Positions 1 to 7,715 of a stretch of DNA of 27,553 bases are shown here, in pieces. The first letter of the stretch is position 1; each line of letters begins with the position of its first letter. The DNA lies in assembly GCF_041432775.1 (NCBI RefSeq), contig NZ_JAPWAG010000031.1, forward strand, positions 1 through 27,553, read 5' to 3'. The DNA is from Pauljensenia sp902373545 (GTDB taxonomy: Bacteria > Actinomycetota > Actinomycetes > Actinomycetales > Actinomycetaceae). The position numbers were made by a program, and so were the translations under genes. The notes beneath the pieces were generated by a model. The model was not told the origin of the DNA, ran no database searches, and saw nothing but the letters and a program-made list of their open reading frames with translations.

Positions 1-29
1 TGGGGCTGCGGGGTTTTCCGTGTTGGTGG

Positions 30-48
30 CCGCTACCGGCGGTGGCGG
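30..48 (-). terminator. Possible weak terminator hairpin after the PTS IIA gene
   Basis: On the plus strand CCGCTACC and GGTGGCGG can pair around a GGC loop (8 bp with one wobble), just downstream of the IIA stop codon when read on the minus strand. No T-tract follows, so this is only a candidate. The window ends shortly after, so the real operon end cannot be judged. Confidence 0.2.
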
Positions 49-59
49 GCAGTGTCGGC

Positions 60-527
60 TTACGCGGGGGCCGAGGCCGTGAAGAGCGGGCTCAGTACCG
101 GCACCTGCCCGGGGGGCGCCTCGAGACTGACGGCGGTGCCCGGCGGGCTGACAGCGATGAGGGGCACGCACGGTGAGAGCCCCGCGTCGCGCACGGGGGT
201 CAGGTCCCAGTGGATGAGTGGGTCGCCCGCAGCGACGACGTCGCCTTCCTGGACGAGGGCGGCAAAACCCAAGCCGTGCAGGCTGACGGTGTCGATGCCC
301 AGGTGGATGAGGATGGACACCCCGCTCGTGGATGTCACGATCGCGGCGTGGGGTTTGAGCTTGGTGACGACGCCGTTGACGGGCGCGTGCACGGTCAAGC
401 ACTCCGTGGCGACCAGCGGGAGGAGCGCGCAGCCGCCACCGACAACGCCGCTGGCGAAAACGGGGTCGGGTACCTCAGACAGGGGCGTGACGTGTGCGGT
501 GAAGGGCGCGCGGACGACGAGCGTCAC
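60..527 (-). CDS. PTS glucose-type IIA protein (EIIA-Glc family)
   Basis: A soluble cytoplasmic phosphocarrier that receives phosphate from HPr and passes it to an EIIB domain. At 155 residues it matches a stand-alone IIA-Glc domain. The family signature is clear: HLGIDTVSLHGLGF carries the active-site His75, and His60 in KPHAA lies 15 residues before it, the same spacing as His75/His90 in E. coli Crr. The N-terminal APVNGVV and the GDPLIHWDL segment also fit the beta-sandwich fold. Its ATG overlaps the stop of the IIB gene by four bases (ATGA), so the two are translationally coupled. No IIC permease gene is visible in the window. It may serve a separately encoded glucose/GlcNAc-type permease or have a regulatory role; which one is unknown. 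Confidence 0.9.
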   Translation of the reverse strand: MTLVVRAPFTAHVTPLSEVPDPVFASGVVGGGCALLPLVATECLTVHAPVNGVVTKLKPHAAIVTSTSGVSILIHLGIDTVSLHGLGFAALVQEGDVVAAGDPLIHWDLTPVRDAGLSPCVPLIAVSPPGTAVSLEAPPGQVPVLSPLFTASAPA

Positions 528-754
528 CGGCTGGCGAGCATCTCGTCGACGAGGTCCTCGGAGTCGGGGCCCATGACGACCTGGACGGCGTCTCCCACGA
601 TGACGACGTCGAAGGCTCCTGCGGCGCGCAGCTTGGCCTCGTCAATGAGGTCGGTGTTGGCCGCGTCCAGGCGGATGCGCGTGATGCAGGCTTCGAGATT
701 GGAGATGTTGTCCCAACCGCCTAGGGCCTCGACGATGGACGTTGCGGTGCTCAT
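524..754 (-). CDS. PTS glucose/GlcNAc-type IIB protein
   Basis: A 76-residue stand-alone EIIB domain that takes phosphate from EIIA on a cysteine and transfers it to the incoming sugar with EIIC. The active-site cysteine is Cys23 in the classical NLEACITRIRL context, and DVVIVGDAVQVVMGP matches the C-terminal part of the GlcNAc/glucose IIB fold. The ATG at 752-754 has a strong ribosome-binding site (AAGGAGG on the minus strand) and a -10-like TACCAT about 40 nt upstream. It overlaps the IIA gene by four bases. Because it is a single domain rather than a IICB fusion, its membrane partner must be encoded elsewhere. Confidence 0.88.
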   Translation of the reverse strand: MSTATSIVEALGGWDNISNLEACITRIRLDAANTDLIDEAKLRAAGAFDVVIVGDAVQVVMGPDSEDLVDEMLASR

Positions 755-791
755 GGTGGCCTCCTTGGCTCATGCGTTTTTCCTCACACTT

Positions 792-797
792 ATGGTA
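792..797 (-). promoter_or_regulatory. Likely -10 element of the PTS IIB-IIA operon
   Basis: On the minus strand TACCAT lies about 37 nt before the IIB start, leaving a leader that contains AAGGAGG. TGCCAA sits 17 nt upstream as a weak -35. The site lies in the 92-bp gap after the MFS gene, so the PTS pair can be transcribed independently. Confidence 0.45.
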
Positions 798-846
798 TCG
801 CGGAGGGCGGGGCGTTGGCACGCCACAGGCCAGCGAGCGCGTCACA

Positions 847-2112
847 TTATGGGACGGCGAAGTCGGCGCTGGCACCCGGGAGACGGGCGGCCGGCGTGAA
901 GGCCATGGCGATGCCAGCGCCAATCGCCAGGGCGATGAATGCGTACATGGCGGCTTCGACGCCCACACGCGCCGCGACGACGCCCGAGGCTAGGGAACCC
1001 AGTGGCATGACGCCCCACACGGCGAAGCGGAAGATGGCGTTCATGCGCCCGAGCATGTGGGGCGGGCAGATCTCTTGGCGCAGGCTCATTTGGGTGACGT
1101 TGTAGACGGTGAGGAAGTAGGAGGAGATGATGCCGGAGGCGGCGATGACCCACGTCGCCCAGGCGGGGATGTGGATGGCGGCGGGCTGGAGCGCGAGGAT
1201 GGCGACGCCGAGGATGTTGGTGGCCACGATGGTGCGCCCGATACCCAGGTGGGTGATCCACGCCGAGCGCGTGAGGGCACCGAGGATCCCGCCGAGGGCC
1301 CCGGCGCTGAGCAGCACGCCGAGCTGGGTGGCGCTCATGCCCAGCGTACGCAGGACGAGGATCGGCAGGAGCACCTGGATGCCCGCGCCCGCGAAGGCGG
1401 CGGCCGCGATGCAGGAGAAGAGAGGGAAGAGCAAGCGTTGGCCTCGTACGAAGGTCAGACCCTCATGGATCTGTGCGAGGAGCGGGGCTCCGGTGCGCGT
1501 GGGCGCGGGCTCGGGGGCACGGATGCGCCAGATGGCCCAGGTGGACAGCACGTAGGTCAGGGCGGTGAGCAGGTAGACCAGGGGAGGGGCGACGAATCCG
1601 AGGAGCCATCCGCCCAGGCCCGGTCCGCCCGCGTGTCCCACCTGGTAGGAGGCTTCGAGGCGCCCATTGGCCGCGCCGATATAGCGTTTGGACGCGATGA
1701 TCGGCACGTAGGACTGGTAGGCGACGTCGAAGAAGACAGTGCACAGGCCTAGCAGCGCCGAGACGATCATCAGGTGGGTGAGTGTCAGGGTAGCCAGGCT
1801 GTATGCCACTGGGATTGAGACAAGGGCGCCGACGCGCGCCACGTCGGCGGCGATCATGACCTGGCGCTTGCACCACCCGTCCACCCACGCCCCCGCGGGC
1901 AGGCCGACGAGAAGGAACGCCACGGTCTGCAGCGCCGAGAGGACACCGATCTGAGTTTCGCTGGCGTGCAGGAACGTGATCGCGATCGCCGAGGTGGCCA
2001 GGGTTCCGACCTGAAAGCCGACCTGCGCGGCGGTCTGGCCCGCCCACAGGTGCATGAAGGCGGAGTTACGAGTGAGGGGGTGGTGGAGCCACGCGGAGGC
2101 AGCAGGCAACAT
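847..2112 (-). CDS. MFS transporter (EntS/MFS_3-like exporter)
   Basis: A 421-residue polytopic inner-membrane protein of the major facilitator superfamily, with about 12 hydrophobic segments in two halves joined by a polar loop near residues 190-215 (RIRAPEPAPTRTGAP). The motif-A-like loop GLPAGAWVDGWCKRQVM follows the second helix, and EASYQVGHAGGPGLGGWL marks the middle of the N-terminal half, as in the EntS/MFS_3 group of drug and siderophore exporters. The frame is open further upstream, but that stretch lies inside the HAD gene and is arginine-rich and low-complexity. I therefore start at the ATG at 2110-2112, 16 nt after the HAD stop, which implies coupling to that gene. No good Shine-Dalgarno is visible. 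The substrate cannot be read from sequence. Confidence 0.82.
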   Translation of the reverse strand: MLPAASAWLHHPLTRNSAFMHLWAGQTAAQVGFQVGTLATSAIAITFLHASETQIGVLSALQTVAFLLVGLPAGAWVDGWCKRQVMIAADVARVGALVSIPVAYSLATLTLTHLMIVSALLGLCTVFFDVAYQSYVPIIASKRYIGAANGRLEASYQVGHAGGPGLGGWLLGFVAPPLVYLLTALTYVLSTWAIWRIRAPEPAPTRTGAPLLAQIHEGLTFVRGQRLLFPLFSCIAAAAFAGAGIQVLLPILVLRTLGMSATQLGVLLSAGALGGILGALTRSAWITHLGIGRTIVATNILGVAILALQPAAIHIPAWATWVIAASGIISSYFLTVYNVTQMSLRQEICPPHMLGRMNAIFRFAVWGVMPLGSLASGVVAARVGVEAAMYAFIALAIGAGIAMAFTPAARLPGASADFAVP

Positions 2113-2117
2113 GCACG

Positions 2118-2155
2118 ATCGCCGAGGCCTAGGCCGGGTTGGGCGCCTCGGCGAT
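2118..2155 (-). other. Hairpin across the HAD stop codon, just before the MFS start
   Basis: ATCGCCGAGGC (2118-2128) and GCCTCGGCGAT (2145-2155) are perfect 11-bp inverted arms around a 16-nt spacer that contains the HAD stop codon. On the minus-strand transcript the stem would end 5 nt before the MFS ATG. It has no U-tract, so it looks more like a coupling, attenuation or mRNA-processing element than a full terminator. Confidence 0.4.
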
Positions 2156-3007
2156 GAGTCCGGCGGCGGCCAGGGCCCACGCAAAGCCGTCGTCGCCAAC
2201 CGCAGGGGCGACGATGTCGGCCACCTCAACGAGGGCCTCGCAGCCATCCCCGATACTGATACCGACCCCAGCGCGAGCCACGGCCTCGACGTCGTTGTTG
2301 GAATCACCGATGGCCACGGAACGCGACAGAGGGATTCCCAGGTACTCGCACACGGCCTCGATGCCCACTGCCTTCGACAGGCGTGTCGGGAGGACCTCGA
2401 ACGGGACATACCCGGCCGCGCCCACCGACCCGATGATGGCCCGGTAGCCGTCGGGCAGTGCCGCACTAATGCGCTCCATCGACGCGTTCTCCGGTCGCAC
2501 GTAGGCCGTCACCTTCGTGAACGAGCCGCCCTCGATATCGACGACGAAGGGGGTCACCGACTCCCCGTACTCGACCCAGTCCTGCGGGTTCTCGCCCGCG
2601 CGGGGCACGAAAAAGTCCAGGTAGCCGCGCGAGGGGCCCATCTGGTCGGGGCCCTGCCACACGTAGAAGGCACCCAGCTCCTCCCACATGCGGGTCAGAG
2701 CCTGAACGTGCTCAGCGGGCATACGCTCGTCGAGCAGCACGGTGGAGCCCACCGCGGCGTACCCGCCCGCACCCCCGACGATGCCCTCAAAACCCAGGTC
2801 GAAAAAACGCGGGTAGACCTCCGGGGCCGAACGCCCCGTGCAGATGAACAGGCGATGACCACGCTCCTTGGCCCGGGCCAGCGCGGACGCAGCGGAGGCG
2901 GGCACGCGCTGGCGCGAATCGCACAGCGTCCCATCAACGTCAACAAAAACAGCGCGAGGAGCGGCGTTCGCAGCTTCCGCAGCGCAGATCCCAGCGTGAA
3001 CACTCAT
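2129..3007 (-). CDS. Cof-type HAD-IIB sugar phosphatase
   Basis: A 292-residue cytoplasmic hydrolase of the haloacid dehalogenase superfamily. Motif I is VFVDVDGTLCDS, with catalytic Asp23 and Asp25; motif II is the Thr in FICTGRS; motif IV is GDSNNDVEAVARAGVGISIGD. A C2-type cap lies between residues of about 85 and 190. This is the layout of Cof/YidA-type phosphatases acting on sugar phosphates or similar small phosphoesters. I start at the ATG at 3005-3007. It has no Shine-Dalgarno but sits 6 nt after a minus-strand TACCAT, consistent with a leaderless transcript. The upstream in-frame extension is not conserved-looking. The MFS gene follows after 16 nt, suggesting an operon. Confidence 0.85.
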   Translation of the reverse strand: MSVHAGICAAEAANAAPRAVFVDVDGTLCDSRQRVPASAASALARAKERGHRLFICTGRSAPEVYPRFFDLGFEGIVGGAGGYAAVGSTVLLDERMPAEHVQALTRMWEELGAFYVWQGPDQMGPSRGYLDFFVPRAGENPQDWVEYGESVTPFVVDIEGGSFTKVTAYVRPENASMERISAALPDGYRAIIGSVGAAGYVPFEVLPTRLSKAVGIEAVCEYLGIPLSRSVAIGDSNNDVEAVARAGVGISIGDGCEALVEVADIVAPAVGDDGFAWALAAAGLIAEAPNPA

Positions 3008-3013
3008 GAAGCC

Positions 3014-3019
3014 ATGGTA
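3014..3019 (-). promoter_or_regulatory. -10 element for a leaderless HAD transcript
   Basis: TACCAT on the minus strand ends 6 nt before the ATG, which places the transcription start at or next to the start codon. The same geometry occurs upstream of four other genes here (pyrD, the DUF3043 gene, the M20 gene and the exonuclease gene). Confidence 0.5.
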
Positions 3020-3159
3020 ACCAGGGCCGAGCAGGGCAGGAGCACAAAACACACCCCCGAAACGACAAATCATGCGCACGGTCGATAACGAGGCCGCCCT
3101 GGCGCCCATACTAGAAGTGCGCACCACAAGCGACGGAGCACGAAAGGCAGTTCACGACG

Positions 3160-5592
3160 ATGGAACACCCGGCACTGACGGACGCCACCGACCTCACCCT
3201 CCTACAGGCAGCAGCCCTCCTCTCAGGAGCCAGCGCCTGGGACTCCCGCGCGATCCCCGCGGCGAATGTCCCCTCCTTCGTCATGAGCGACGGCCCGCAC
3301 GGCGTGCGCCGCCAGCTCGGGGACGCCGATCACCTGGGCATAGCCCAGGCCGAAAAGGCGACCTGCTTCCCGACGGCCTCCGCGCTCGCGGCCACCTGGA
3401 ACCCCGAGCTCGCGCGCGACATGGGCGAGGCGCTGGGGCTGGAGGCCTGCAGCCTCGGCGTCGACGTCCTCCTCGGCCCCGGTCTCAACATCAAGCGCTC
3501 GCCCCTGTGCGGACGCAACTTCGAGTACTTCTCCGAAGATCCGATCCTGGCAGGCACCATGGCCGCCGGACTCGTCGACGGCATCCAGTCCACGGGAACG
3601 GCCGCCTGCCCCAAGCACTTCGCCCTCAACTCCCAGGAGCTGCGCCGCATGGCCTCGGATTCCATCGTGGACGAGCGCACGATGCACGAAATCTACCTGA
3701 CCGGCTTTGAGATCGTGTGCCGCACCGCGCGGCCGCGGGCGATCATGAGCTCCTACAACCTCGTCAACGGCACTTACGCGCACGAAAATAAGCACCTGCT
3801 GACTGACATCCTGCGCACCGAGTGGGGCTTCGACGGCATGGTCGTCTCCGACTGGGGCGGTTCGAACAGCGCTGTCGCGGCCGCGCGAGCCGGAGGCAGC
3901 CTCGAGATGCCCGCGCCCGGCCTGGTGGGTGCCCGACAGATCGTCGCGGCCGTCGAGGCCGGACAATTGGACGCATCCGACGTCTACGCGCGCGCCCAGG
4001 AGGTCCTCACCGTCGCCGCGGCCGCCGCCGGGCTGCCCGCGCCCACGCCCTACGACCTCGACGGGCACCACGCCCTTGCCACGAGCATCGCCGCCGAGGC
4101 GATCACGCTTCTGCGCAATGAGAACGATCTCCTGCCCCTGAGCGCCGGGACCAGTGTTGCCCTCATCGGCGATCTGGCCGACACGCCCCGCTTCCAGGGA
4201 TCGGGTTCCTCACAGGTCAACCCCACGCGCGTCGAATCGCCGCGTGAGCTCCTCGAAGCCGGGGGAGGGGTCTCCCGAGGCCTCGTCTGTGCCGGATATG
4301 CGAGCGGGTATGAGCGCCTCGGCGGTACGAGTGACGCTCTCATCGCCGAGGCCGTGGCCCTCGCTGCGCGAGCCGACGTGGCGCTCGTCTACGTGGGTCT
4401 CGACGAGCTGGCTGAATCCGAGGGCCTGGACCGCCCCCACATGCGCCTGCCCGAGGGCCAGGATCGCCTCATCGAGGCCGTCGTCGCAGCCAATCCGAGC
4501 ACCGTCGTCGTCCTGACCGGCGGAGCCAGCGTTGAGATGCCGTGGGCGCCCGCCGTCCCCGCGCTCGTCAACGGCTACCTGACCGGCCAGGGAGGCGCCG
4601 GGGCCATGCTCGACGTCCTGAGCGGCGCCGTCAATCCATCGGGACGCCTCGCTGAAACATACGCGCTCTCCTACGAGGACCACCCGACCGCCGCCTGGTA
4701 CCCGGCGACCGGACCGCTCTCGTACTACCGCGAAGGCCCGTTCGTCGGCTACCGCTACTTCACGTCCGCGGGCATCGACGTTGCCTTCCCCTTCGGCTAT
4801 GGCCTGTCATACTCGAGCTTTGAATACTCCGACCTCGCCGTGAACGAGGAGGGGGCGACCCTCACGGTCACCAACACCTCCGCGCGCGATGGTGCCGAGG
4901 TCGTCCAGCTCTACGTGAGCGCCCCCGGCGGCGTGTTCGGTCCCGCTCGCGAGCTCAAGGGCTTCGCCAAGGTCGAGGTGGCTGCCGGAGCATCAGTGAG
5001 CGTGACGATTCCCTTCGACCGCTACACCTTCCGTCACTGGGAGACCTCGCGCGGCGCGTGGGAGAGGGAGGCAGGAACCTGGACGGTCCACGTGGGACGC
5101 AACGCGACCGACACGCCGCTGAGTGCCACCCTCGAGGTCGACGGCACCACGCCTTCGCCGATCGACCCGGCCCTGGGTCACTACCTGAGCGGCGACGTCG
5201 CGCACGTCACCGACTCTGAATTTGCCGTCCTGCTGGGGCGGACAATCCCGACCGCTCACCCCGCGGACGACCTGTCGGCAGCTGACCCGTTGTCTGAAAT
5301 GACGCGCGCCAAGACCTGGCTTGCCCGCGTCGCCGGACGGGGGCTCCACGCCCTCAAAGCGAAGGCGGACGCGAAGGGAACCCCGGACCTCAACATCCTC
5401 TTCGTCCTCAACATGCCTTTCCGAGCCATCGCGAAGATGAGCAACGGGGCGGCCAGCCCCGACATGGTGGACGCGATCCTCGATGCCGTGAACGGTCACC
5501 CCCTGCGGGGACTCACCCGAGCAGCCCTCGGCTTTTTCTCCAACGCGCGCGCCAACAAGGCGACTCAGCGCGAACTCGACCAGACCCGATGA
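3160..5592 (+). CDS. Glycoside hydrolase family 3 beta-glycosidase
   Basis: An 810-residue exo-acting glycosidase, probably a beta-glucosidase; GH3 specificity is broad and not readable here. The N-terminal barrel shows MSDGPHGVR, GPGLNIKRSPLCGRNFEYFSED and KHFALNSQE. The nucleophile Asp231 lies in MVVSDWGG. The alpha/beta sandwich follows to about residue 550, ending in FPFGYGLSYSSFEYS, then a fibronectin-III-like domain (about 560-650). A further 150-residue C-terminal region containing DILDAVNGHPLRGL-like sequence is not part of the minimal GH3 fold but occurs in some GH3 enzymes. There is no signal peptide, so it should act in the cytoplasm on imported oligosaccharides or glycosides. AAAGG lies about 12 nt before the ATG. 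It may be co-transcribed with the decayed GtrA-like gene 44 nt downstream. Confidence 0.92.
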   Translation: MEHPALTDATDLTLLQAAALLSGASAWDSRAIPAANVPSFVMSDGPHGVRRQLGDADHLGIAQAEKATCFPTASALAATWNPELARDMGEALGLEACSLGVDVLLGPGLNIKRSPLCGRNFEYFSEDPILAGTMAAGLVDGIQSTGTAACPKHFALNSQELRRMASDSIVDERTMHEIYLTGFEIVCRTARPRAIMSSYNLVNGTYAHENKHLLTDILRTEWGFDGMVVSDWGGSNSAVAAARAGGSLEMPAPGLVGARQIVAAVEAGQLDASDVYARAQEVLTVAAAAAGLPAPTPYDLDGHHALATSIAAEAITLLRNENDLLPLSAGTSVALIGDLADTPRFQGSGSSQVNPTRVESPRELLEAGGGVSRGLVCAGYASGYERLGGTSDALIAEAVALAARADVALVYVGLDELAESEGLDRPHMRLPEGQDRLIEAVVAANPSTVVVLTGGASVEMPWAPAVPALVNGYLTGQGGAGAMLDVLSGAVNPSGRLAETYALSYEDHPTAAWYPATGPLSYYREGPFVGYRYFTSAGIDVAFPFGYGLSYSSFEYSDLAVNEEGATLTVTNTSARDGAEVVQLYVSAPGGVFGPARELKGFAKVEVAAGASVSVTIPFDRYTFRHWETSRGAWEREAGTWTVHVGRNATDTPLSATLEVDGTTPSPIDPALGHYLSGDVAHVTDSEFAVLLGRTIPTAHPADDLSAADPLSEMTRAKTWLARVAGRGLHALKAKADAKGTPDLNILFVLNMPFRAIAKMSNGAASPDMVDAILDAVNGHPLRGLTRAALGFFSNARANKATQRELDQTR

Positions 5593-5636
5593 CGCGGCCC
5601 CGGCCTCGTTCAACACACTGACGTAAAGGACAACTC

Positions 5637-6023
5637 ATGCAGGCTCTCAAGCGCTGGTGGACCGCCTTCGAAGACAAGCACACCACGGCCGCGCAGTTCA
5701 TCGTCTTCTTCATCCTCTCCAACGGCATCACCGTTCTCCAGGTCGCCCTCATGCCGGCGTTTAAGGCAGTGTTCGCGCACACGAGTCTCGTTGACACGGC
5801 CTTCCAGTTCCTGCCCGTCGGCGTCTCCAACGGCCACACGGTCTTCCTCTTCGATTACTCGGCCGGTTCGATGTCGGTGGGCGCGGGCGGCGAGACTGTC
5901 GCCGACGTCGTCACGATGATCATCAACGCGGCCATCTCCTTCTGAGTGTTCTTCCCCATCTTTAAGGTGATTTTCAAGCAGGAAGCAACGCCGGAGGACG
6001 CGCAGGCCAGCGCGGCACAGTAG
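5637..6023 (+). pseudogene. Decayed GtrA-like membrane protein gene (internal TGA, missing middle)
   Basis: A good ribosome-binding site (AAAGGA) precedes an ATG that opens a 102-codon frame. The N-terminus (QALKRWWTAFEDKHTTAAQF) leads into a hydrophobic helix (about residues 20-45), and the frame ends after MIINAAISF at TGA 5943-5945. Reading through the TGA, the same frame continues VFFPIFKVIFKQEATPEDAQ to TAG at 6021-6023. The sequence after the stop is plainly the rest of the last membrane helix and a charged tail, so the TGA interrupts a formerly intact gene, probably at a Trp codon. Only two helices can be formed, whereas GtrA-family proteins usually have four. The FDYSAG-to-GGETVADVV junction near residue 75 may mark an internal deletion; this is inferred from memory of the family, not aligned. 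GtrA proteins often work with GT2 enzymes like the next gene. A functional 102-residue protein cannot be excluded. Confidence 0.55.
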
Positions 6024-6026
6024 ACT
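6021..6026 (+). promoter_or_regulatory. Possible -10 element for the GT2 gene
   Basis: TAGACT lies about 29 nt before the GT2 ATG and overlaps the terminal TAG of the decayed upstream gene. A leader with the strong site GAGAGGAG follows. It would allow GT2 expression independent of the GH3 gene. Confidence 0.35.
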
Positions 6027-6054
6027 ACTGGCAGACTTCACGAGAGGAGACTCC

Positions 6055-7065
6055 ATGAGCGCGCCGCTGCTGACGGTGATCGTGCCCGCCTACAACTCCG
6101 AGGATTACCTCGACCGGGCGCTGACCACGCTCGTCGGATACGGCGATGAACTCGAGGCGATTATCGTCAATGACGGTTCAAAGGACCGTACCGCCCAGAT
6201 CGCCGACGAGTGGGCCTCTCGCTACCCCTCCGTCAAGGTCATCCACCAGGAGAACAAGGGCCACGGCGGCGCCGTGAACGCCGGGCTCGCCGCCGCCACC
6301 GGTACGCACGTGCGCGTCGTGGACTCCGATGACTGGCTGGACCGGCGCGCAACGAACGCCGTTCTCGACGTCCTGCGCGAGGAACGCGAGGCCGGGCGCG
6401 ACCTGGACTTGCTCGTCACCAACTACGTGTACGACAAGCAGGGCAAGGCTCACAAGGCCGTCATCCGCTACCGCAACGTCCTGCCGCGTGGGCGCACCTT
6501 CGGCTGGGCGGACCTGCGCCGCTGCCGCTACGACCAGTATCTCATGATGCACGCCCTGACGATGCGCACCGAGGTCGTGCGCGCGTCCGGCCTGGTCATG
6601 CCCGAGCACACGTTCTACGTGGACTACCTCTACTCGTTCGTGCCGCTGCCCTACATCTCCACGATCCGCTACCTGGACGTGGACCTGTACCACTACTTCA
6701 TCGGGCGCGACGACCAGTCCGTCAACGAGAAGGTCATGATCACGCGCCTGGATCAGCTCGCCCGAGTGAACGAGGCGATGACCCGTGCGCTGCCCCCGCG
6801 CGCCGACGTCGAGGACAAGCTCTGGCGCTATATGGTCCACTACCTGCGTATCAACGCCGTCGTCTGCTCCGTCATGGCGCAGCTGTCGGGCACCCCCGAG
6901 CACCTGGCCCTCAAGGAACAGATCTGGGAGACCATGGACCAGATCAACCCCGAGGCCACGGACCGCCTGCGCCAGGACCTGCTCGCCGGCCTCGTACGCC
7001 ACGCGTCGCCGACGGTTGTTCGCGGCGGCTACAAGGTCGCGGCGGCGGTCCTCGGCTTCAACTAA
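6055..7065 (+). CDS. Family 2 glycosyltransferase
   Basis: A 336-residue GT-A fold enzyme transferring a sugar from a nucleotide donor to a lipid or glycan acceptor at the cytoplasmic face. The N-terminal half is a textbook GT2 domain: LTVIVPAYNSEDYLDRAL, then VNDGSKDRT, NKGHGGAVNAGLAAATG, and the metal/nucleotide motif VDSDDW with Asp90, Asp92 and Asp93. The C-terminal part (about 200-336) has no clear membrane helices, so it is soluble or peripheral. The ribosome-binding site GAGAGGAG is strong. Upstream is the remnant of a GtrA-like gene, a classical GT2 partner, and glf lies further downstream, so a cell-surface polysaccharide or glycolipid role is likely. Donor and acceptor are not determinable. 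The gene converges on the GNAT gene with a 9-nt gap. Confidence 0.88.
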   Translation: MSAPLLTVIVPAYNSEDYLDRALTTLVGYGDELEAIIVNDGSKDRTAQIADEWASRYPSVKVIHQENKGHGGAVNAGLAAATGTHVRVVDSDDWLDRRATNAVLDVLREEREAGRDLDLLVTNYVYDKQGKAHKAVIRYRNVLPRGRTFGWADLRRCRYDQYLMMHALTMRTEVVRASGLVMPEHTFYVDYLYSFVPLPYISTIRYLDVDLYHYFIGRDDQSVNEKVMITRLDQLARVNEAMTRALPPRADVEDKLWRYMVHYLRINAVVCSVMAQLSGTPEHLALKEQIWETMDQINPEATDRLRQDLLAGLVRHASPTVVRGGYKVAAAVLGFN

Positions 7066-7074
7066 GGGACGCCG

Positions 7075-7593
7075 TCAGTGCTCGGCGAGCACCAGCTCCG
7101 TCCAATGGACGGTCAGGCGCTTGCCGATGAGCGGGTATTCCACGTCCTCCTCGCGCTTGTGCCATGCAAAGCCGAGTTTTTCTGAGACTCTTCGCGAGGC
7201 GTCATTTCCGTCGAAGTATTTCAAGATGATCGTCTCGACGCCCAGCTCACGAGCGCGCTCGATGATGGCGTGCCCCGCCTCCGTCGCGTATCCGTTGCGC
7301 CAGTAGGGTGCGCCGATCCAGTATCCGATGTCAGCGACGGTTGCCTCGGGGGAGTCTGTGTCAATGCGCAGCGCGATCGAGCCCACGATTTCACCGGTCG
7401 ATCTGAGCGTCACCGCGTAGCTGTCGGGTGCCGCCAGGACGGTCGACAGCGCCTCGTGGGCATCGTCGATGCACTCGAAGGGTTTCCATCCGCACAGCAT
7501 CCCGATGCGGGGATCGCGGGCCAGCTCGTAGAGCTCCGGTGCGTCCATATCGTTCCAGGGCCGTAAGCGCAGGCGCTGAGTGTGAATGATCAT
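7075..7593 (-). CDS. GNAT-family N-acetyltransferase (RimJ/RimL type)
   Basis: A 172-residue acetyl-CoA-dependent acyltransferase. It starts with the typical IIHTQRLRLRPW strand, has GEIVGSIALRID in the central sheet, and carries the CoA pyrophosphate-binding loop in YWIGAPYWRNGYATEAG (R-N-G-Y-A), followed by NDASRRVSEKLGF, the hallmark of RimJ/RimL-like N-acetyltransferases. I choose the ATG at 7591-7593 because GGGAAAG lies upstream and the RimL-type N-terminus begins there. The longer open frame upstream adds 50 cysteine- and arginine-containing residues with no family match and runs into an inverted repeat. The substrate may be a protein N-terminus, an antibiotic or a small amine. Its upstream region faces glf. 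Confidence 0.85.
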   Translation of the reverse strand: MIIHTQRLRLRPWNDMDAPELYELARDPRIGMLCGWKPFECIDDAHEALSTVLAAPDSYAVTLRSTGEIVGSIALRIDTDSPEATVADIGYWIGAPYWRNGYATEAGHAIIERARELGVETIILKYFDGNDASRRVSEKLGFAWHKREEDVEYPLIGKRLTVHWTELVLAEH

Positions 7594-7715
7594 TGGTCGT
7601 TCTTTCCCGTTGAAGGTGCCGACTGGTAGGAGGCGACAACAGCAGGATCGTCGGAACCAATCAGTGGTGGCGACATCCGGCCTCTTCAGGACTTCAACGT
7701 ACACGCTAACATGAC

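Noticed and set aside
2113..2466. Upstream extension of the MFS gene by 118 codons
   Set aside because: It lies wholly inside the HAD gene and is low-complexity Arg/Ser/Pro; the HAD frame there carries conserved motif IV.
5943..5945. TGA as a recoded codon (selenocysteine or Trp)
   Set aside because: No selenocysteine-insertion-like hairpin or selenoprotein context is evident and other genes use TGA as a normal stop, so simple decay is more likely.
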